Source of the DNA: Octadecabacter algicola
Lineage (GTDB): Bacteria; Pseudomonadota; Alphaproteobacteria; Rhodobacterales; Rhodobacteraceae
Length of the DNA: 64,000 nucleotides
Reading direction: 5' to 3'
NCBI RefSeq assembly: GCF_021532625.1
Contig: NZ_JAKGAR010000002.1
Location: 620,001-684,000, forward strand
Below the pieces are notes generated by a model. The model did not search any database. It saw nothing but the letters and a program-made list of their open reading frames with translations, and was not told the origin of the DNA. Position 1 is the stretch's first letter. Every line of letters begins with the position of its first letter. Shown piece by piece: positions 7,522 through 16,365 of the stretch. The position numbers and the translations under genes were made by a program.

Positions 7522-8169
7522 ATGTTAAATTCTATGAAGAAATTTTTTGCTGCGACCGCGACCGCTGTTGTGCTGCCAATGACAGTATCTGCGTCGCCCA
7601 TCGCGCTGGACAAGACCTACACAAATGTTTTTGGTGATCCTGCACTGTACAGCAATGTTCGAATTCAGAACGGCGCTGACACATTGAATGTTGCAGCGGG
7701 CGGTTTTCACGTCACGTCGGAATTTGGTGTTGATTTCATCGCTTGGTGTATCGACCTTGCCGAGAACTTAACCCTGCCTTTTACTTATGATGAAACGGCC
7801 ACGCCGTTTTCGGCATCTGTAACGGATAACCTTTCGCGTCTATTCACTGGCTTTGTTGCTGATATTGACACTGGCGTTGAAGCCGCTGCATTCCAGGTTT
7901 CGATCTGGGAAGTCATTACGGACAGCGACTTGGACCTTGATGCCGGTACTTTTCAACTGCTGAACAATGCAGCGGTTGAGGCCGAAGCAAGTTCATACCT
8001 GACGAGCTTGTCGAATTTTGATCCTGCTTACGATCTGTCGTTTTATCTTGCAGACGGATCGCAGGATCTTGTCACGGGCCAACCATCGCCAGTACCGCTT
8101 CCAGCTTCTGGGCTGCTGTTGATTGCTGGACTTGGCGCACTTGGCATGCGGGCGCGCAAACGCGCGTAA
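7522..8169 (+). CDS. VPLPA-CTERM sorting-domain protein
   Basis: A 215-residue exported protein. It has an N-terminal signal peptide (MKKFFAATATAVVLPMTVSA, cleaved near SAS-P), a secreted middle, and a C-terminal sorting tail VPLPASGLLLIAGLGALGM followed by RARKRA: the motif, hydrophobic helix and basic end of VPLPA-CTERM proteins, which are processed by exosortase-type enzymes in Rhodobacterales. The middle contains WCIDLAENL and EAAAFQVSIWEVI, features I recall from PEP-CTERM-type surface proteins. No exosortase gene is in the window. ATG at 7522 follows AAGAGG; an internal ATG four codons later is also possible. Confidence 0.88.
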   Translation: MLNSMKKFFAATATAVVLPMTVSASPIALDKTYTNVFGDPALYSNVRIQNGADTLNVAAGGFHVTSEFGVDFIAWCIDLAENLTLPFTYDETATPFSASVTDNLSRLFTGFVADIDTGVEAAAFQVSIWEVITDSDLDLDAGTFQLLNNAAVEAEASSYLTSLSNFDPAYDLSFYLADGSQDLVTGQPSPVPLPASGLLLIAGLGALGMRARKRA

Positions 8170-8194
8170 CGCCAATCAGATCGGTAACTTTGTA

Positions 8195-8220
8195 ATTGGC
8201 TACCCCTTTGGGTAGCCAAT
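8195..8220. terminator. Bidirectional terminator between VPLPA-CTERM gene and prpE
   Basis: An 11-bp perfect stem, ATTGGCTACCC and GGGTAGCCAAT, with a 4-base loop and TTT after it on the plus strand. It can end transcripts from both sides. Its right half encodes the last residues of PrpE, whose stop codon lies inside the left arm, so the hairpin is partly coding. Confidence 0.8.
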
Positions 8221-10092
8221 TTTCGTTAGCGCTTCGCGAATTTCATCCAGAATGACGGGATCATCGATCGTGGCGGGCATTTTGTAATCTTCGCCATCTG
8301 CGATCTTTACCATAGTCCCACGAAGGATCTTTCCTGAACGCGTTTTCGGCAAGCGATCTACCACGGTGCACATTTTGAATGCTGCAACAGGGCCAATCTT
8401 CTCGCGCACGAGCTGAACGCATTCCTTTGTGACATCGTCATCGCTGATCGTCGCACCATTGTTCAAACAGACGAAGCCCATAGGCAGTTGCCCTTTAAGC
8501 TGGTCGGTGACACCGATCACTGCGCATTCAGCGACGTCCGGGTGCGCGGCGAGAACTTCTTCCATAGCGCCAGTGCTTAAACGATGACCCGCTACGTTAA
8601 TCACGTCATCGGTGCGTGCCATGATATAAAGATAGCCGTCATCATCGATCATGCCCGCATCACCTGTCTCGTAGTAGCCGGGGAAGGTTTTCAGGTAACT
8701 CGATTTGAACCGGTCTTCGGCGTTCCACAATGTCGGCAGCGTACCCGGAGGCAAAGGCAGTTTGATCGCAATTGCGCCTAACTCACCTGCGGGCATCTTG
8801 TGGCCCTCATCGTCCAAGATATCGATATCGAAGCCGGGCAGTGGAACTGATGGGCTGCCAAGTTTGACGTCCATCAGTTCGATGCCGACCGGATTACACA
8901 CACCGGGGTAGCCGAGCTCGGTCTGCCACCAATGATCGATGATCGGCTTCTTCAAATGGTCTTGCGCCCAGATGATCGTGTCAGGGTCGGCTCGTTCTCC
9001 GGCCAAGAACACTTGCCCAAGGCAACTGAGGTCGTATTTCTTGACGAACTCGCCTGTTGGGTCTTCGCGTTTTACAGCGCGGAATGCGGTAGGCGCGGTG
9101 AAGAAGCTTTTGACGTTGTGTTCTTCGATCACGCGCCAGAACGTGCCTGCGTCCGGCGTGCCAACGGGCTTGCCTTCAAAAACCACGGTGGTGTTGCCAT
9201 GGACCAATGGGCCGTAACAAATATAGCTGTGGCCCACGACCCAACCGACATCCGATGCGGCCCACCACACGTCACCGGGGTCGACGTTGTAGATGTTTTT
9301 CATGGTCCAATTCAGCGCTACCAAATGGCCGGCGGTGTGACGCACAACGCCTTTGGGTGCGCCAGTGGTACCCGATGTGTAAAGGATATAGGCAGGGTGG
9401 TTGCCTTCTACCGGAACGCATTCCGCTGGTTCAACACCGTATTGGAAGCCGTGCCAGTTGTAGTCACGCCCTTCGATCAGTTCGGCGACTTCTTGTTCGC
9501 GCTGCAAGATGACGCAGAAATCAGGCTTATGGGTCGCCAGTTCAATGGCACCGTCCAGCAGCGGCTTGTAGTGCACCACGCGGCCTGGCTCTAATCCGCA
9601 GGACGCGGCGATAATTGCTTTTGGGGTGGCATCATCTATCCGCACAGCCAATTCATTCGCAGCAAAGCCGCCAAAGACAACCGAATGCACCGCACCGAGG
9701 CGGGCACAGGCCAACATAGCCTCGATCGCTTCGGGTACCATTGGCATATAGATAATGACGCGGTCGCCTTTTTCGACACCCTTGGCGCGCAATGCCCCAG
9801 CAAGGTTTGCCACGCGATTGCGCAGTTCAACGTATGAGATTTCGCGCTTGGTGTGGGTGATCGGGCTGTCAAAGATAATAGCAGTCTGTTCACCGCGCCC
9901 GTTTTCAACGTGGCGGTCCACAGCGTTGTAGCAAGCGTTTACCTTGGCATCAGCATACCATTCATAAAGAGGGGCGTTTTCGTCGAACAAGGCTTTGCTC
10001 GGAGGCTTTACCCAGTCAATCGCTTCGGCGGCGTTCATCCAAAACGCTTCCGGATCATCCTGCCAGTTCTTGTAGACTTCTTCGTATGACAT
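8200..10092 (-). CDS. prpE: Propionyl-CoA synthetase
   Basis: A 630-residue acyl-adenylate-forming ligase of the PrpE type, making propionyl-CoA from propionate, ATP and CoA. Seen: the acetyl-CoA-synthetase-like N-terminus (SYEEVYKNWQDDPEAFW), the P-loop YTSGTTGAPKG, the GWVVGHSYICYGPL segment, YYETGDAGMIDDDGY and the catalytic lysine in KTRSGKILRG. Length and the WWQTELGYP motif favour PrpE over Acs. Start ATG follows GGGGAGG. A RamB/ScfR-type site lies about 115 bases upstream, fitting control by short-chain acyl-CoA status. It is a single-gene unit ended by the hairpin at its stop. Confidence 0.94.
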   Translation of the reverse strand: MSYEEVYKNWQDDPEAFWMNAAEAIDWVKPPSKALFDENAPLYEWYADAKVNACYNAVDRHVENGRGEQTAIIFDSPITHTKREISYVELRNRVANLAGALRAKGVEKGDRVIIYMPMVPEAIEAMLACARLGAVHSVVFGGFAANELAVRIDDATPKAIIAASCGLEPGRVVHYKPLLDGAIELATHKPDFCVILQREQEVAELIEGRDYNWHGFQYGVEPAECVPVEGNHPAYILYTSGTTGAPKGVVRHTAGHLVALNWTMKNIYNVDPGDVWWAASDVGWVVGHSYICYGPLVHGNTTVVFEGKPVGTPDAGTFWRVIEEHNVKSFFTAPTAFRAVKREDPTGEFVKKYDLSCLGQVFLAGERADPDTIIWAQDHLKKPIIDHWWQTELGYPGVCNPVGIELMDVKLGSPSVPLPGFDIDILDDEGHKMPAGELGAIAIKLPLPPGTLPTLWNAEDRFKSSYLKTFPGYYETGDAGMIDDDGYLYIMARTDDVINVAGHRLSTGAMEEVLAAHPDVAECAVIGVTDQLKGQLPMGFVCLNNGATISDDDVTKECVQLVREKIGPVAAFKMCTVVDRLPKTRSGKILRGTMVKIADGEDYKMPATIDDPVILDEIREALTKIGYPKG

Positions 10093-10201
10093 AGTGTGCC
10101 TCCCCTTACTTTACATAGGGATAGGCCGCGCGGGGGGGATGGGGCAAGCCTGTTAGCGCCGCCAATGAGGGTGGGTTAGCAAAATGTCGCAGCTGCTTGA
10201 G

Positions 10202-10265
10202 TGCAAAGTTTGCAAAGTCGATTGTTTAGCGGTGAATTGCTAAGTTGCTCAGGCTTGCTTGCAAA
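10202..10265 (-). promoter_or_regulatory. Candidate RamB/ScfR-type operator of prpE
   Basis: AAAGTTTGCAAA at 10205-10216 contains the palindrome TTTGCAAA and matches the RamB-type motif; a half-site TGCAAA abuts it, and CTTGCAAA lies at 10258-10265. The ScfR family (RamB, PccR and relatives) controls propionate and acetate assimilation through such sites. No ScfR gene is present in the window, so the link is by motif and position only. Confidence 0.5.
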
Positions 10266-10307
10266 GTTGCGAATAAACCCACGTTGCCGCCGCGACTCGC
10301 TCTAGGT

Positions 10308-10703
10308 CTATAGCGGCGAGAGCGTTCCCCTCGCGAGAATTTGCGTGCCGAAGCGGGTATCGTAGATTGAGAACTGGTTGCTCGATGTAACAACGATATT
10401 GCGACAGGAGTACCTGTTCGGGTCCGAACGGTATGGAAAACATAATCCTTGGGTTTCGACCCTCCAGAGAAGGTTGGCGACCTCGCCGTCCGCATAGGAA
10501 AGCACCACAGTGCCATCAGAGTTCAGCTCTGCACGTGTTGGCATACCCAACGACGGATCAATGGGGCGGATCGTCATGACCTGATCGCTTAGCCGAGCCT
10601 CAAGCGCGGCACCAGTTAAAGGAGCGCCTCCACTTGCGGGTTCCATACAGGCTGTGAGGGACATCGTTGTGACGGCTGCAAGTGCAAGTGCGATACGGGG
10701 CAT
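10308..10703 (-). CDS. Putative lipoprotein, unknown function
   Basis: A 131-residue protein with a lipoprotein signal peptide (MPRIALALAAVTTMSLTAC; Cys19 acylated). The mature part contains two further cysteines (in GLCFP and YSCRN) and a beta-rich C-terminus ending RGTLSPL. GGAG precedes the chosen ATG by 6 bases; upstream in-frame codons would destroy the signal. A shortened, frame-broken relative is encoded on the opposite strand just beyond. Function unknown. Confidence 0.78.
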   Translation of the reverse strand: MPRIALALAAVTTMSLTACMEPASGGAPLTGAALEARLSDQVMTIRPIDPSLGMPTRAELNSDGTVVLSYADGEVANLLWRVETQGLCFPYRSDPNRYSCRNIVVTSSNQFSIYDTRFGTQILARGTLSPL

Positions 10704-10862
10704 AAATTCTCCAACTGGTTGTTTTGCAACCTTAGCGACACATCTCCTGCCTGCAAGGGTAGCCGGTTCGAAGTATCCGAGAAAGAAGATGTGATGACCT
10801 AGCTGTGTGGGCGTTCTTTCGTCAGGCTTATAGGGTATCAAATTCGAAAGAAGGCCGTCCTA

Positions 10863-11092
10863 ATGTTTCGTTCTACTTTGTTCGCAACTCTAATTCTAAG
10901 TCTCGCTGGTTGCGTGGCCCTCAGTGCAAGCGAGGTTGGAACTGATCTGGTAAACACACGCGCAGTTTTCCCACCAACTGACCCTTTCAGTGGGCCTTTC
11001 AGATGATTGTCCCCCGATGACACTACAGGGCAATAGAATTACCCTGCAGGCCGGATCGACAACTTTGCGAGGAACGATAACCCCTCTTTAAA
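10863..11092 (+). pseudogene. Broken lipoprotein gene related to its inverted neighbour
   Basis: The first part encodes a 47-residue product, with the lipobox LAGC after MFRSTLFATLILS, ending at TGA 11004-11006. A second frame running to TAA at 11090-11092 ends with RITLQAGSTTLRGTITPL, resembling the C-terminus of the neighbouring lipoprotein (TQILARGTLSPL). The first part also parallels that protein's start (SASEVGTDLVNTRAV..PTDP versus GAALEARLSDQVMTI..IDPS). I read this as a paralogue that lost its middle and its frame. The 47-residue lipoprotein could still be made, as AGAAGG precedes it. Confidence 0.5.
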
Positions 11093-11094
11093 GC

Positions 11095-13389
11095 CTAGCC
11101 ATAGTGTTTGACGGGCGTACCCGCGATGGCAGCCATGTTCAGTAATCCGCGTGCGGTGATTGACGGCGTCACGATGTGTGCGCGGTTGCCCATGCCCATC
11201 AGGATTGGCCCGACTTCTAGGCCGCCGCCTTTCATCTTAAGAATGTTACGTACGCCGCCGGCGGCATCAGCATGGCCAAAAATCAGAACGTTTGCCGCGC
11301 CTTTCATGCGACCGTTCGGCAGCAAGCGGTCACGCAGTTCTGGGTCTAGGGCCGCGTCGACGTTCATTTCACCCTCATAGGTGAAATCTACTTTCTGGGC
11401 GTCGAGGATTTTCATCGCGGATCGTATACGAGTCCCCGTATCGCAGTTCAGGTTGCCAAATTGCGACTGCGCACAAAACGCGACCTTTGGTTCTAGCCCA
11501 AACCGTTTCACGTGGCGTGCAGCACCGATTGCTGTCTGCGCGATCTGTTCACCCGAAGGTTCGGAATGCACGTGGGTGTCGGCGATGAACAGGGGGCCGT
11601 CCTCAAGGATCATCATGCTGAGCGCACCCTGAACCTTATGGTTCTCGCCCAAAACCTGTTTCACATAATCCAGATGCCAGCGGAATTGGCCGAAAGTCCC
11701 GCAAATCAGGCTGTCCGCCTCTCCGCGTTGAACCATCACGGCGCCAATCGCAGTGGTATTGGTGCGCATTACGGCGCGAGCAATATCAGGGGTGACCCCG
11801 TTGCGGGACCGTAAGCTGTGATAGGTTTCCCAGTAGTCGCGGTACCGCGGGTCGTTTTCCGGGTTCACGATGTCGAGGCTGTTAATATCAATCTCAAGCC
11901 CAGCGCGTTCAGCGCGGGCTGCGATCACATCAGGACGGCCAATCAAGATCGGCGTTTCTGTGGTCTCTTCCAAGATTGCTTGGCTTGCCCGCAGAACACG
12001 TTCGTCTTCGCCTTCGGCAAATACAATCCGACGGGCTTCTTTGGCGGCAGCCTCAAATACGGGGCGCATTAACATTGCGGATTTGAATACCGAGGCATCC
12101 AGCTTTGCTTTGTAGTCATCCAGATCGACGGGGCGCGCTGCAACACCGGTTTCCATCGCTGCCTTTGCCACCGCGGAGGCGACAACCCCCATGAGGCGCG
12201 GATCGAACGGTTTCGGGATCAGATATTCAGGCCCGAACGTCATCTGTTCGCCTTGATAGGCAGCTGCCGCCTCAGCCGAGGTTGTCGCGCGGGCCAGCGC
12301 TGCAATGCCTTCTACGCAACCGATTTGCATGGCGTCGTTAATCTCGGTCGCGCCGACGTCCAATGCCCCGCGAAAGATAAACGGGAAGCACAGCACGTTG
12401 TTAACTTGGTTAGGGAAATCGCTGCGTCCTGTGGCCATAATCGCATCTGGTGCAACGCTACGCGCATCTTCGGGTGTAATTTCTGGATTTGGATTGGCCA
12501 GCGCAAAAATGATCGGCGCTTTGGCCATCTTAGCGACCATGTCGGGTTTCAGAACGCCGGGGCCGGACAGGCCAAGGAACATGTCCGCGCCCTCAATTAC
12601 ATCACCCAACGTTGCGGGTGTTTTGCCTTGGGCGTACTCCGCTTTTTGCGGTGTCATGTCTTTCGCGCGGCCCTCATAGACCAGCCCTTCGATGTCACAC
12701 AGCCAGACATTCTCGCGCTTTACGCCAAGTTTTAGGAGCATGTTGAGGCAGGCAATGCCCGCAGCGCCGCCGCCTGTGCTGACGATTTTGATGTCTTCAA
12801 ATTTCTTACCCGACACTTGCAAAGCATTGGTCGCAGCAGCCCCGACAACAATTGCAGTACCGTGCTGATCGTCATGAAATACGGGGATGTTCATCCGCTC
12901 GCGACACAGTTTCTCAACGATAAAACAGTCAGGTGCTTTGATATCTTCAAGGTTGATCGCGCCAAACGTTGGTTCTAGTGCGCAAACGATATCTGCCAGT
13001 TTTTCAGGGTCTGGTTCGTTTACCTCAATGTCAAAGCAGTCGATGTTCGCGAACTTCTTGAATAGGACTGCTTTGCCTTCCATAACGGGTTTACTTGCCA
13101 GCGCCCCGATGTTGCCAAGCCCCAGAACTGCCGTACCGTTGGTGACAACAGCCACCAGATTGCCGCGCGCGGTGTAGTCGCCTGCTGTGGCGGCATCTTC
13201 TTTGATCTCAAGGCAGGCCTCAGCCACGCCAGGGGAGTAGGCGCGCGCCAGGTCCCGACCATTGGCCATCGGTTTGGTTGCGCGGATCTCCAGTTTCCCG
13301 GGTTTTGGGTATTTATGATATTCCAATGCCGCGTGTCGCAAGGCTTCTTTTTGGGCGTCTTTAGGCGGAGTTTTGGGTGTATCAGTCAT
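11095..13389 (-). CDS. maeB: NADP-dependent malic enzyme (MaeB type, with phosphotransacetylase-like domain)
   Basis: A 764-residue fusion typical of Rhodobacterales and rhizobia. The N-terminal 430 residues are malic enzyme: [24 protein letters not shown], the ED of [20 protein letters not shown] and the dinucleotide fold GGGAAGIA. The C-terminal 320 residues resemble phosphotransacetylase ([21 protein letters not shown]) but in this family serve regulation rather than catalysis. It decarboxylates malate to pyruvate with NADP. I start at MTDTPK because GGGAAA precedes its ATG; the longer frame begins with TTG and no ribosome site. A perfect palindrome lies 35 bases upstream. Confidence 0.94.
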   Translation of the reverse strand: MTDTPKTPPKDAQKEALRHAALEYHKYPKPGKLEIRATKPMANGRDLARAYSPGVAEACLEIKEDAATAGDYTARGNLVAVVTNGTAVLGLGNIGALASKPVMEGKAVLFKKFANIDCFDIEVNEPDPEKLADIVCALEPTFGAINLEDIKAPDCFIVEKLCRERMNIPVFHDDQHGTAIVVGAAATNALQVSGKKFEDIKIVSTGGGAAGIACLNMLLKLGVKRENVWLCDIEGLVYEGRAKDMTPQKAEYAQGKTPATLGDVIEGADMFLGLSGPGVLKPDMVAKMAKAPIIFALANPNPEITPEDARSVAPDAIMATGRSDFPNQVNNVLCFPFIFRGALDVGATEINDAMQIGCVEGIAALARATTSAEAAAAYQGEQMTFGPEYLIPKPFDPRLMGVVASAVAKAAMETGVAARPVDLDDYKAKLDASVFKSAMLMRPVFEAAAKEARRIVFAEGEDERVLRASQAILEETTETPILIGRPDVIAARAERAGLEIDINSLDIVNPENDPRYRDYWETYHSLRSRNGVTPDIARAVMRTNTTAIGAVMVQRGEADSLICGTFGQFRWHLDYVKQVLGENHKVQGALSMMILEDGPLFIADTHVHSEPSGEQIAQTAIGAARHVKRFGLEPKVAFCAQSQFGNLNCDTGTRIRSAMKILDAQKVDFTYEGEMNVDAALDPELRDRLLPNGRMKGAANVLIFGHADAAGGVRNILKMKGGGLEVGPILMGMGNRAHIVTPSITARGLLNMAAIAGTPVKHYG

Positions 13390-13423
13390 CGGTTTCCCGT
13401 TCGATTGAGGGGTATTCAAAAAT

Positions 13424-13441
13424 TAGTTTAACGTTAAACTA
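13424..13441. promoter_or_regulatory. Perfect 18-bp palindrome between maeB and the cupin gene
   Basis: TAGTTTAACGTTAAACTA is a perfect dyad, far longer than expected by chance, in the divergent promoter region 35 bases before maeB and 90 before the cupin gene. This is the usual size and place for a dimeric repressor site (MarR, TetR or GntR class). I cannot name the regulator; none is encoded next to it. Confidence 0.55.
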
Positions 13442-13530
13442 TCTTGCTGACGTTAAGGAAGCTCTATTTCCCCTATAGTCCGAAGGCGCACTCTCTTGCA
13501 AATCGGAAAGCGGGGCCGCAAATTGACCAA

Positions 13531-14619
13531 ATGATAAATAATCCTGACATCCGTGCTGAGGTTTGCCTGCCAACGAAGGCATTGACCGCTGACATTGGTT
13601 TTTTCACCAAAACCTTAAAGATGCGCATGGATAGTATTTATCCCGCCGACGATCCATCTATCGCTGTATTTTCCGGTCATGGATTACGTGTGCGTTTGGA
13701 TGCGTCGCAAACTGGCGAGGCGGGGCGCTTACGTATCTTGACAGATGATGTCGGGTTTGCGGACAGCCGGTCCCTCACATCCCCCGGTGGTACGACAGTT
13801 GAAATCGACGGACTCAACCCGCCGCTTCATTTGCCGCAAACAGACCACGCCTTTGTGGTGCGCCGTTTGGCAGATCAGGCGCCTTGGGTGATAGGTCGCG
13901 CAGGCATGCATTACCGAGACTTGATTCCGTCTCGTTTGGGTGGGTCGATCATCGCCAGCCACATTCGCATTCCCGACGGCGGCCCGGTGCCTGACATGGT
14001 GCACTACCATAAGGTCGGGTTTCAGTTGATCTACTGCTATCGAGGTTGGGTCGATGTGATTTACGAAGATCAGGGCGGCCCAATCCGGCTTCATGCGGGA
14101 GACTGCTTTATCCAGCCACCGGAAATTCGCCACCGCGTCCTTGAGGCATCAGATGGCATTGAGGTGATTGAAATTGGCGTGCCCGCAGAGCATATCACTG
14201 AAATTGAGCATGAAATGACGCTGCCGACGCCGCAGTTGCGCCCCGATCGCGAATGGCAGGGGCAAAAATTCGTGCACAACGTCGGTAAAGATGCACACTG
14301 GCAGCCCTTCCGACTTCCCGGGTTTATAGCGCGGGATACTACGATCAATGAGGCTACAAAGTCCGTTGCAGGCGTACAGGTCGTGCGCCGCGGGGACGGG
14401 TTCCCCCAATGGGCCACACACGACGCGGACATCCATTTCACCTTTGTCATGGAGGGTTCGATGACCCTAGAAGGTGAGGGCAAGGATCCATACCGCCTTG
14501 AGGCTGGCGATGCGTTCGTCATCCCGCCTGGCATGGCGACCCGATATAGTGATGCGACCGAGGACCTTGAACTGCTTGAGGTGTCGCTTGCCGGAAAATT
14601 CACAACGACTTTGGCTTGA
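13531..14619 (+). CDS. Glyoxalase/cupin fusion protein
   Basis: A 362-residue protein. Residues 1-80 resemble a half glyoxalase (VOC) unit (ADIGFFTKTLKMRMD, IAVFSGHGLRVRL). Two cupin domains follow: the first with VHYHKVGFQLIYCYRGWVDV, HAGDCFIQPP and IRHRVL, the second with ATHDADIHFTFVMEGS, EAGDAFVIPP. Histidines in both could hold metal. I recall Roseobacter homologues starting MI-NPD-RAEV, hence the start; no good ribosome site is visible. The product is probably an oxygenase or isomerase-like enzyme of unknown substrate. It is directly followed by the nucleoside operon but reads as a separate unit. Confidence 0.75.
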   Translation: MINNPDIRAEVCLPTKALTADIGFFTKTLKMRMDSIYPADDPSIAVFSGHGLRVRLDASQTGEAGRLRILTDDVGFADSRSLTSPGGTTVEIDGLNPPLHLPQTDHAFVVRRLADQAPWVIGRAGMHYRDLIPSRLGGSIIASHIRIPDGGPVPDMVHYHKVGFQLIYCYRGWVDVIYEDQGGPIRLHAGDCFIQPPEIRHRVLEASDGIEVIEIGVPAEHITEIEHEMTLPTPQLRPDREWQGQKFVHNVGKDAHWQPFRLPGFIARDTTINEATKSVAGVQVVRRGDGFPQWATHDADIHFTFVMEGSMTLEGEGKDPYRLEAGDAFVIPPGMATRYSDATEDLELLEVSLAGKFTTTLA

Positions 14620-14666
14620 AACTGGACCGCAACAGGCTCACGCTGCATAAAAAAGGAGCTGCCAAA

Positions 14667-15059
14667 ATGTCCCTTATAGATGATGCCCGTAAGGTGCGTG
14701 AAAACGCCTATGCCCCATATTCGAACTTTGCCGTTGGGGCCGCGATCAAAACAATAGATGGTAATGTTTACAAAGGCATAAATGTTGAAAACGTGGCCTA
14801 TCCGGAAGGCACCTGCGCCGAAGCGGGGGCCATTGCCGCCATGTGTGCAGCGGGTGAGCGCCAGATTTCAGAAGTGGCCGTGATCGCCGATGCGCCCGCA
14901 CCTGTGCCGCCTTGTGGCGGGTGCCGACAGAAAATCGCTGAATTTGCAGGGCCTGATGTGGTTGTGACCATGGCGACGATGGATGGAAAAACATTGCAGA
15001 TGACGGTGGCCGATCTATTGCCGGGACGCTTTACCGCAGATCACATGGCAAATTCCTAA
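14667..15059 (+). CDS. cdd: Cytidine deaminase
   Basis: A 130-residue homotetrameric-type zinc enzyme that deaminates cytidine and deoxycytidine to uridine forms. The zinc and catalytic residues are visible: C50-A-E52 in GTCAEAGAIAA and C83/C86 in PPCGGCRQ, with YAPYSNFAVGAA near the N-terminus. AAAAGGAG precedes the ATG. It is the first gene of a five-gene salvage operon whose members follow without gaps; the next ATG begins one base after this stop. Confidence 0.95.
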   Translation: MSLIDDARKVRENAYAPYSNFAVGAAIKTIDGNVYKGINVENVAYPEGTCAEAGAIAAMCAAGERQISEVAVIADAPAPVPPCGGCRQKIAEFAGPDVVVTMATMDGKTLQMTVADLLPGRFTADHMANS

Positions 15060-15060
15060 G

Positions 15061-16365
15061 ATGGATGCGCGCGCCATCATTGCCAAAGTGCGGAGGGGCA
15101 TCGCCCCCAACACCGAAGAGATCACATGGTTCGCCAATGGTCTTGCCACGCGGGCCGTTTCGGATGCGCAGGCGGGGGCATTTGCGATGGCCGTTTGCCT
15201 AAAGGGGTTGAGCGAAGAAGGTCGTGTTGCGCTGACATGTGGGATGCGCGACAGCGGCGACGTGATGAAATGGGATTTGCAGGGGCCGGTGCTTGATAAG
15301 CATTCCACAGGCGGAGTTGGGGACCCTGTTTCTCTGATCCTTGCGCCAGCTTTGGCAGCCTGTGATGTCTTTGTGCCAATGGTTTCTGGGCGCGGCCTCG
15401 GCCATACTGGCGGTACGCTGGACAAGCTCGAAAGCATCCCCGGCCTCAACACGGCACTCACGCCTGCGGAGTTTCGCCAGGTGACCCGTGACGTTGGCTG
15501 TGCAATCGTCAGCGCGACCCGGACAATCGCGCCGGCAGATAAACGTTTATATGCCATTCGGGATGTTACTGCTACCGTAGAGAGTGTTGATTTGATCTGT
15601 GCGTCGATCCTGTCCAAGAAACTGGCGGCTGGTCTTGACGGGCTTGTTCTGGATGTCAAAGCGGGCAGCGGCGCCTTTATGAAGACACCTGAGGAGGCCG
15701 CGGTTCTTGCTCGGGCGTTGGTTTCAACGGCGAATGGTGCGGGCACACCGACGGCGGCGTTCATCACTGACATGTCGCAGCCCCTCGCGCCTAGCCTTGG
15801 TAACGCACTTGAGGTTGCAACCTGTCTTGAGGTCCTTTCAGGCAATCGCGCGGCGGCACCGCGGCTACATGATCTGACGGTTGCACTCTGCGCGCGCGTC
15901 TTGGCGCTGTCAGGTCATTCCGAGGGTGAGGCCGAAGAACGTGTGACGGCGGCAATTTCTTCGGGCCACGCGATGGTGTGTTTTGCCGCTATGATACGCG
16001 CTATGGGCGGCCCGCCAGATATCGCCGAAGACTGGCACACACATTTGCCCAAAGCCCCTGTTGTCGGGGATGTGCCTGCGCCGACGTCGGGGACGATCAC
16101 GGCCATTGATGGCGAAGCGCTTGGTTTGGCTGTCGTACAAATGGGTGGTGGACGGCAGGTCGAAAGTGATCGTATTGATCCGCGCGTCGGGCTTTCCGAT
16201 GTGTTGCCCTTGGGAACTAAGGTGAGCCGTGGCGACCCTCTGGTAACGATCCACGCCGCCGACGAAGACAGTGCCGAGGCCGCCGCGCGGACTGTTCAGA
16301 ACGCCATCACAATCGGGCAAGCCGTTGAAACGCCTGACCTTATACTTGAAAGGATCGAAGAATGA
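15061..16365 (+). CDS. deoA: Thymidine phosphorylase
   Basis: A 434-residue enzyme that splits thymidine with phosphate into thymine and 2-deoxyribose-1-phosphate. Recognised by DKHSTGGVGDPVSLIL (phosphate site), SGRGLGHTGGTLDKLESIPG and LDVKAGSGAFMKT. The length matches bacterial DeoA. It begins one base after cdd and overlaps deoB by four bases (ATGA), so the block is translationally coupled. Together with DeoB it feeds deoxyribose phosphate into central metabolism; no deoC is in the window. Confidence 0.96.
   Translation: MDARAIIAKVRRGIAPNTEEITWFANGLATRAVSDAQAGAFAMAVCLKGLSEEGRVALTCGMRDSGDVMKWDLQGPVLDKHSTGGVGDPVSLILAPALAACDVFVPMVSGRGLGHTGGTLDKLESIPGLNTALTPAEFRQVTRDVGCAIVSATRTIAPADKRLYAIRDVTATVESVDLICASILSKKLAAGLDGLVLDVKAGSGAFMKTPEEAAVLARALVSTANGAGTPTAAFITDMSQPLAPSLGNALEVATCLEVLSGNRAAAPRLHDLTVALCARVLALSGHSEGEAEERVTAAISSGHAMVCFAAMIRAMGGPPDIAEDWHTHLPKAPVVGDVPAPTSGTITAIDGEALGLAVVQMGGGRQVESDRIDPRVGLSDVLPLGTKVSRGDPLVTIHAADEDSAEAAARTVQNAITIGQAVETPDLILERIEE

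Noticed and set aside
10760-10785. tRNA T-loop-like GGTTCGAAGTATCC
   Set aside because: No cloverleaf arms can be built around it; it lies in the short space upstream of the lipoprotein gene.
15015-15845. 276-codon minus-strand open frame
   Set aside because: Antisense to deoA, which has full family motifs and coupled neighbours.
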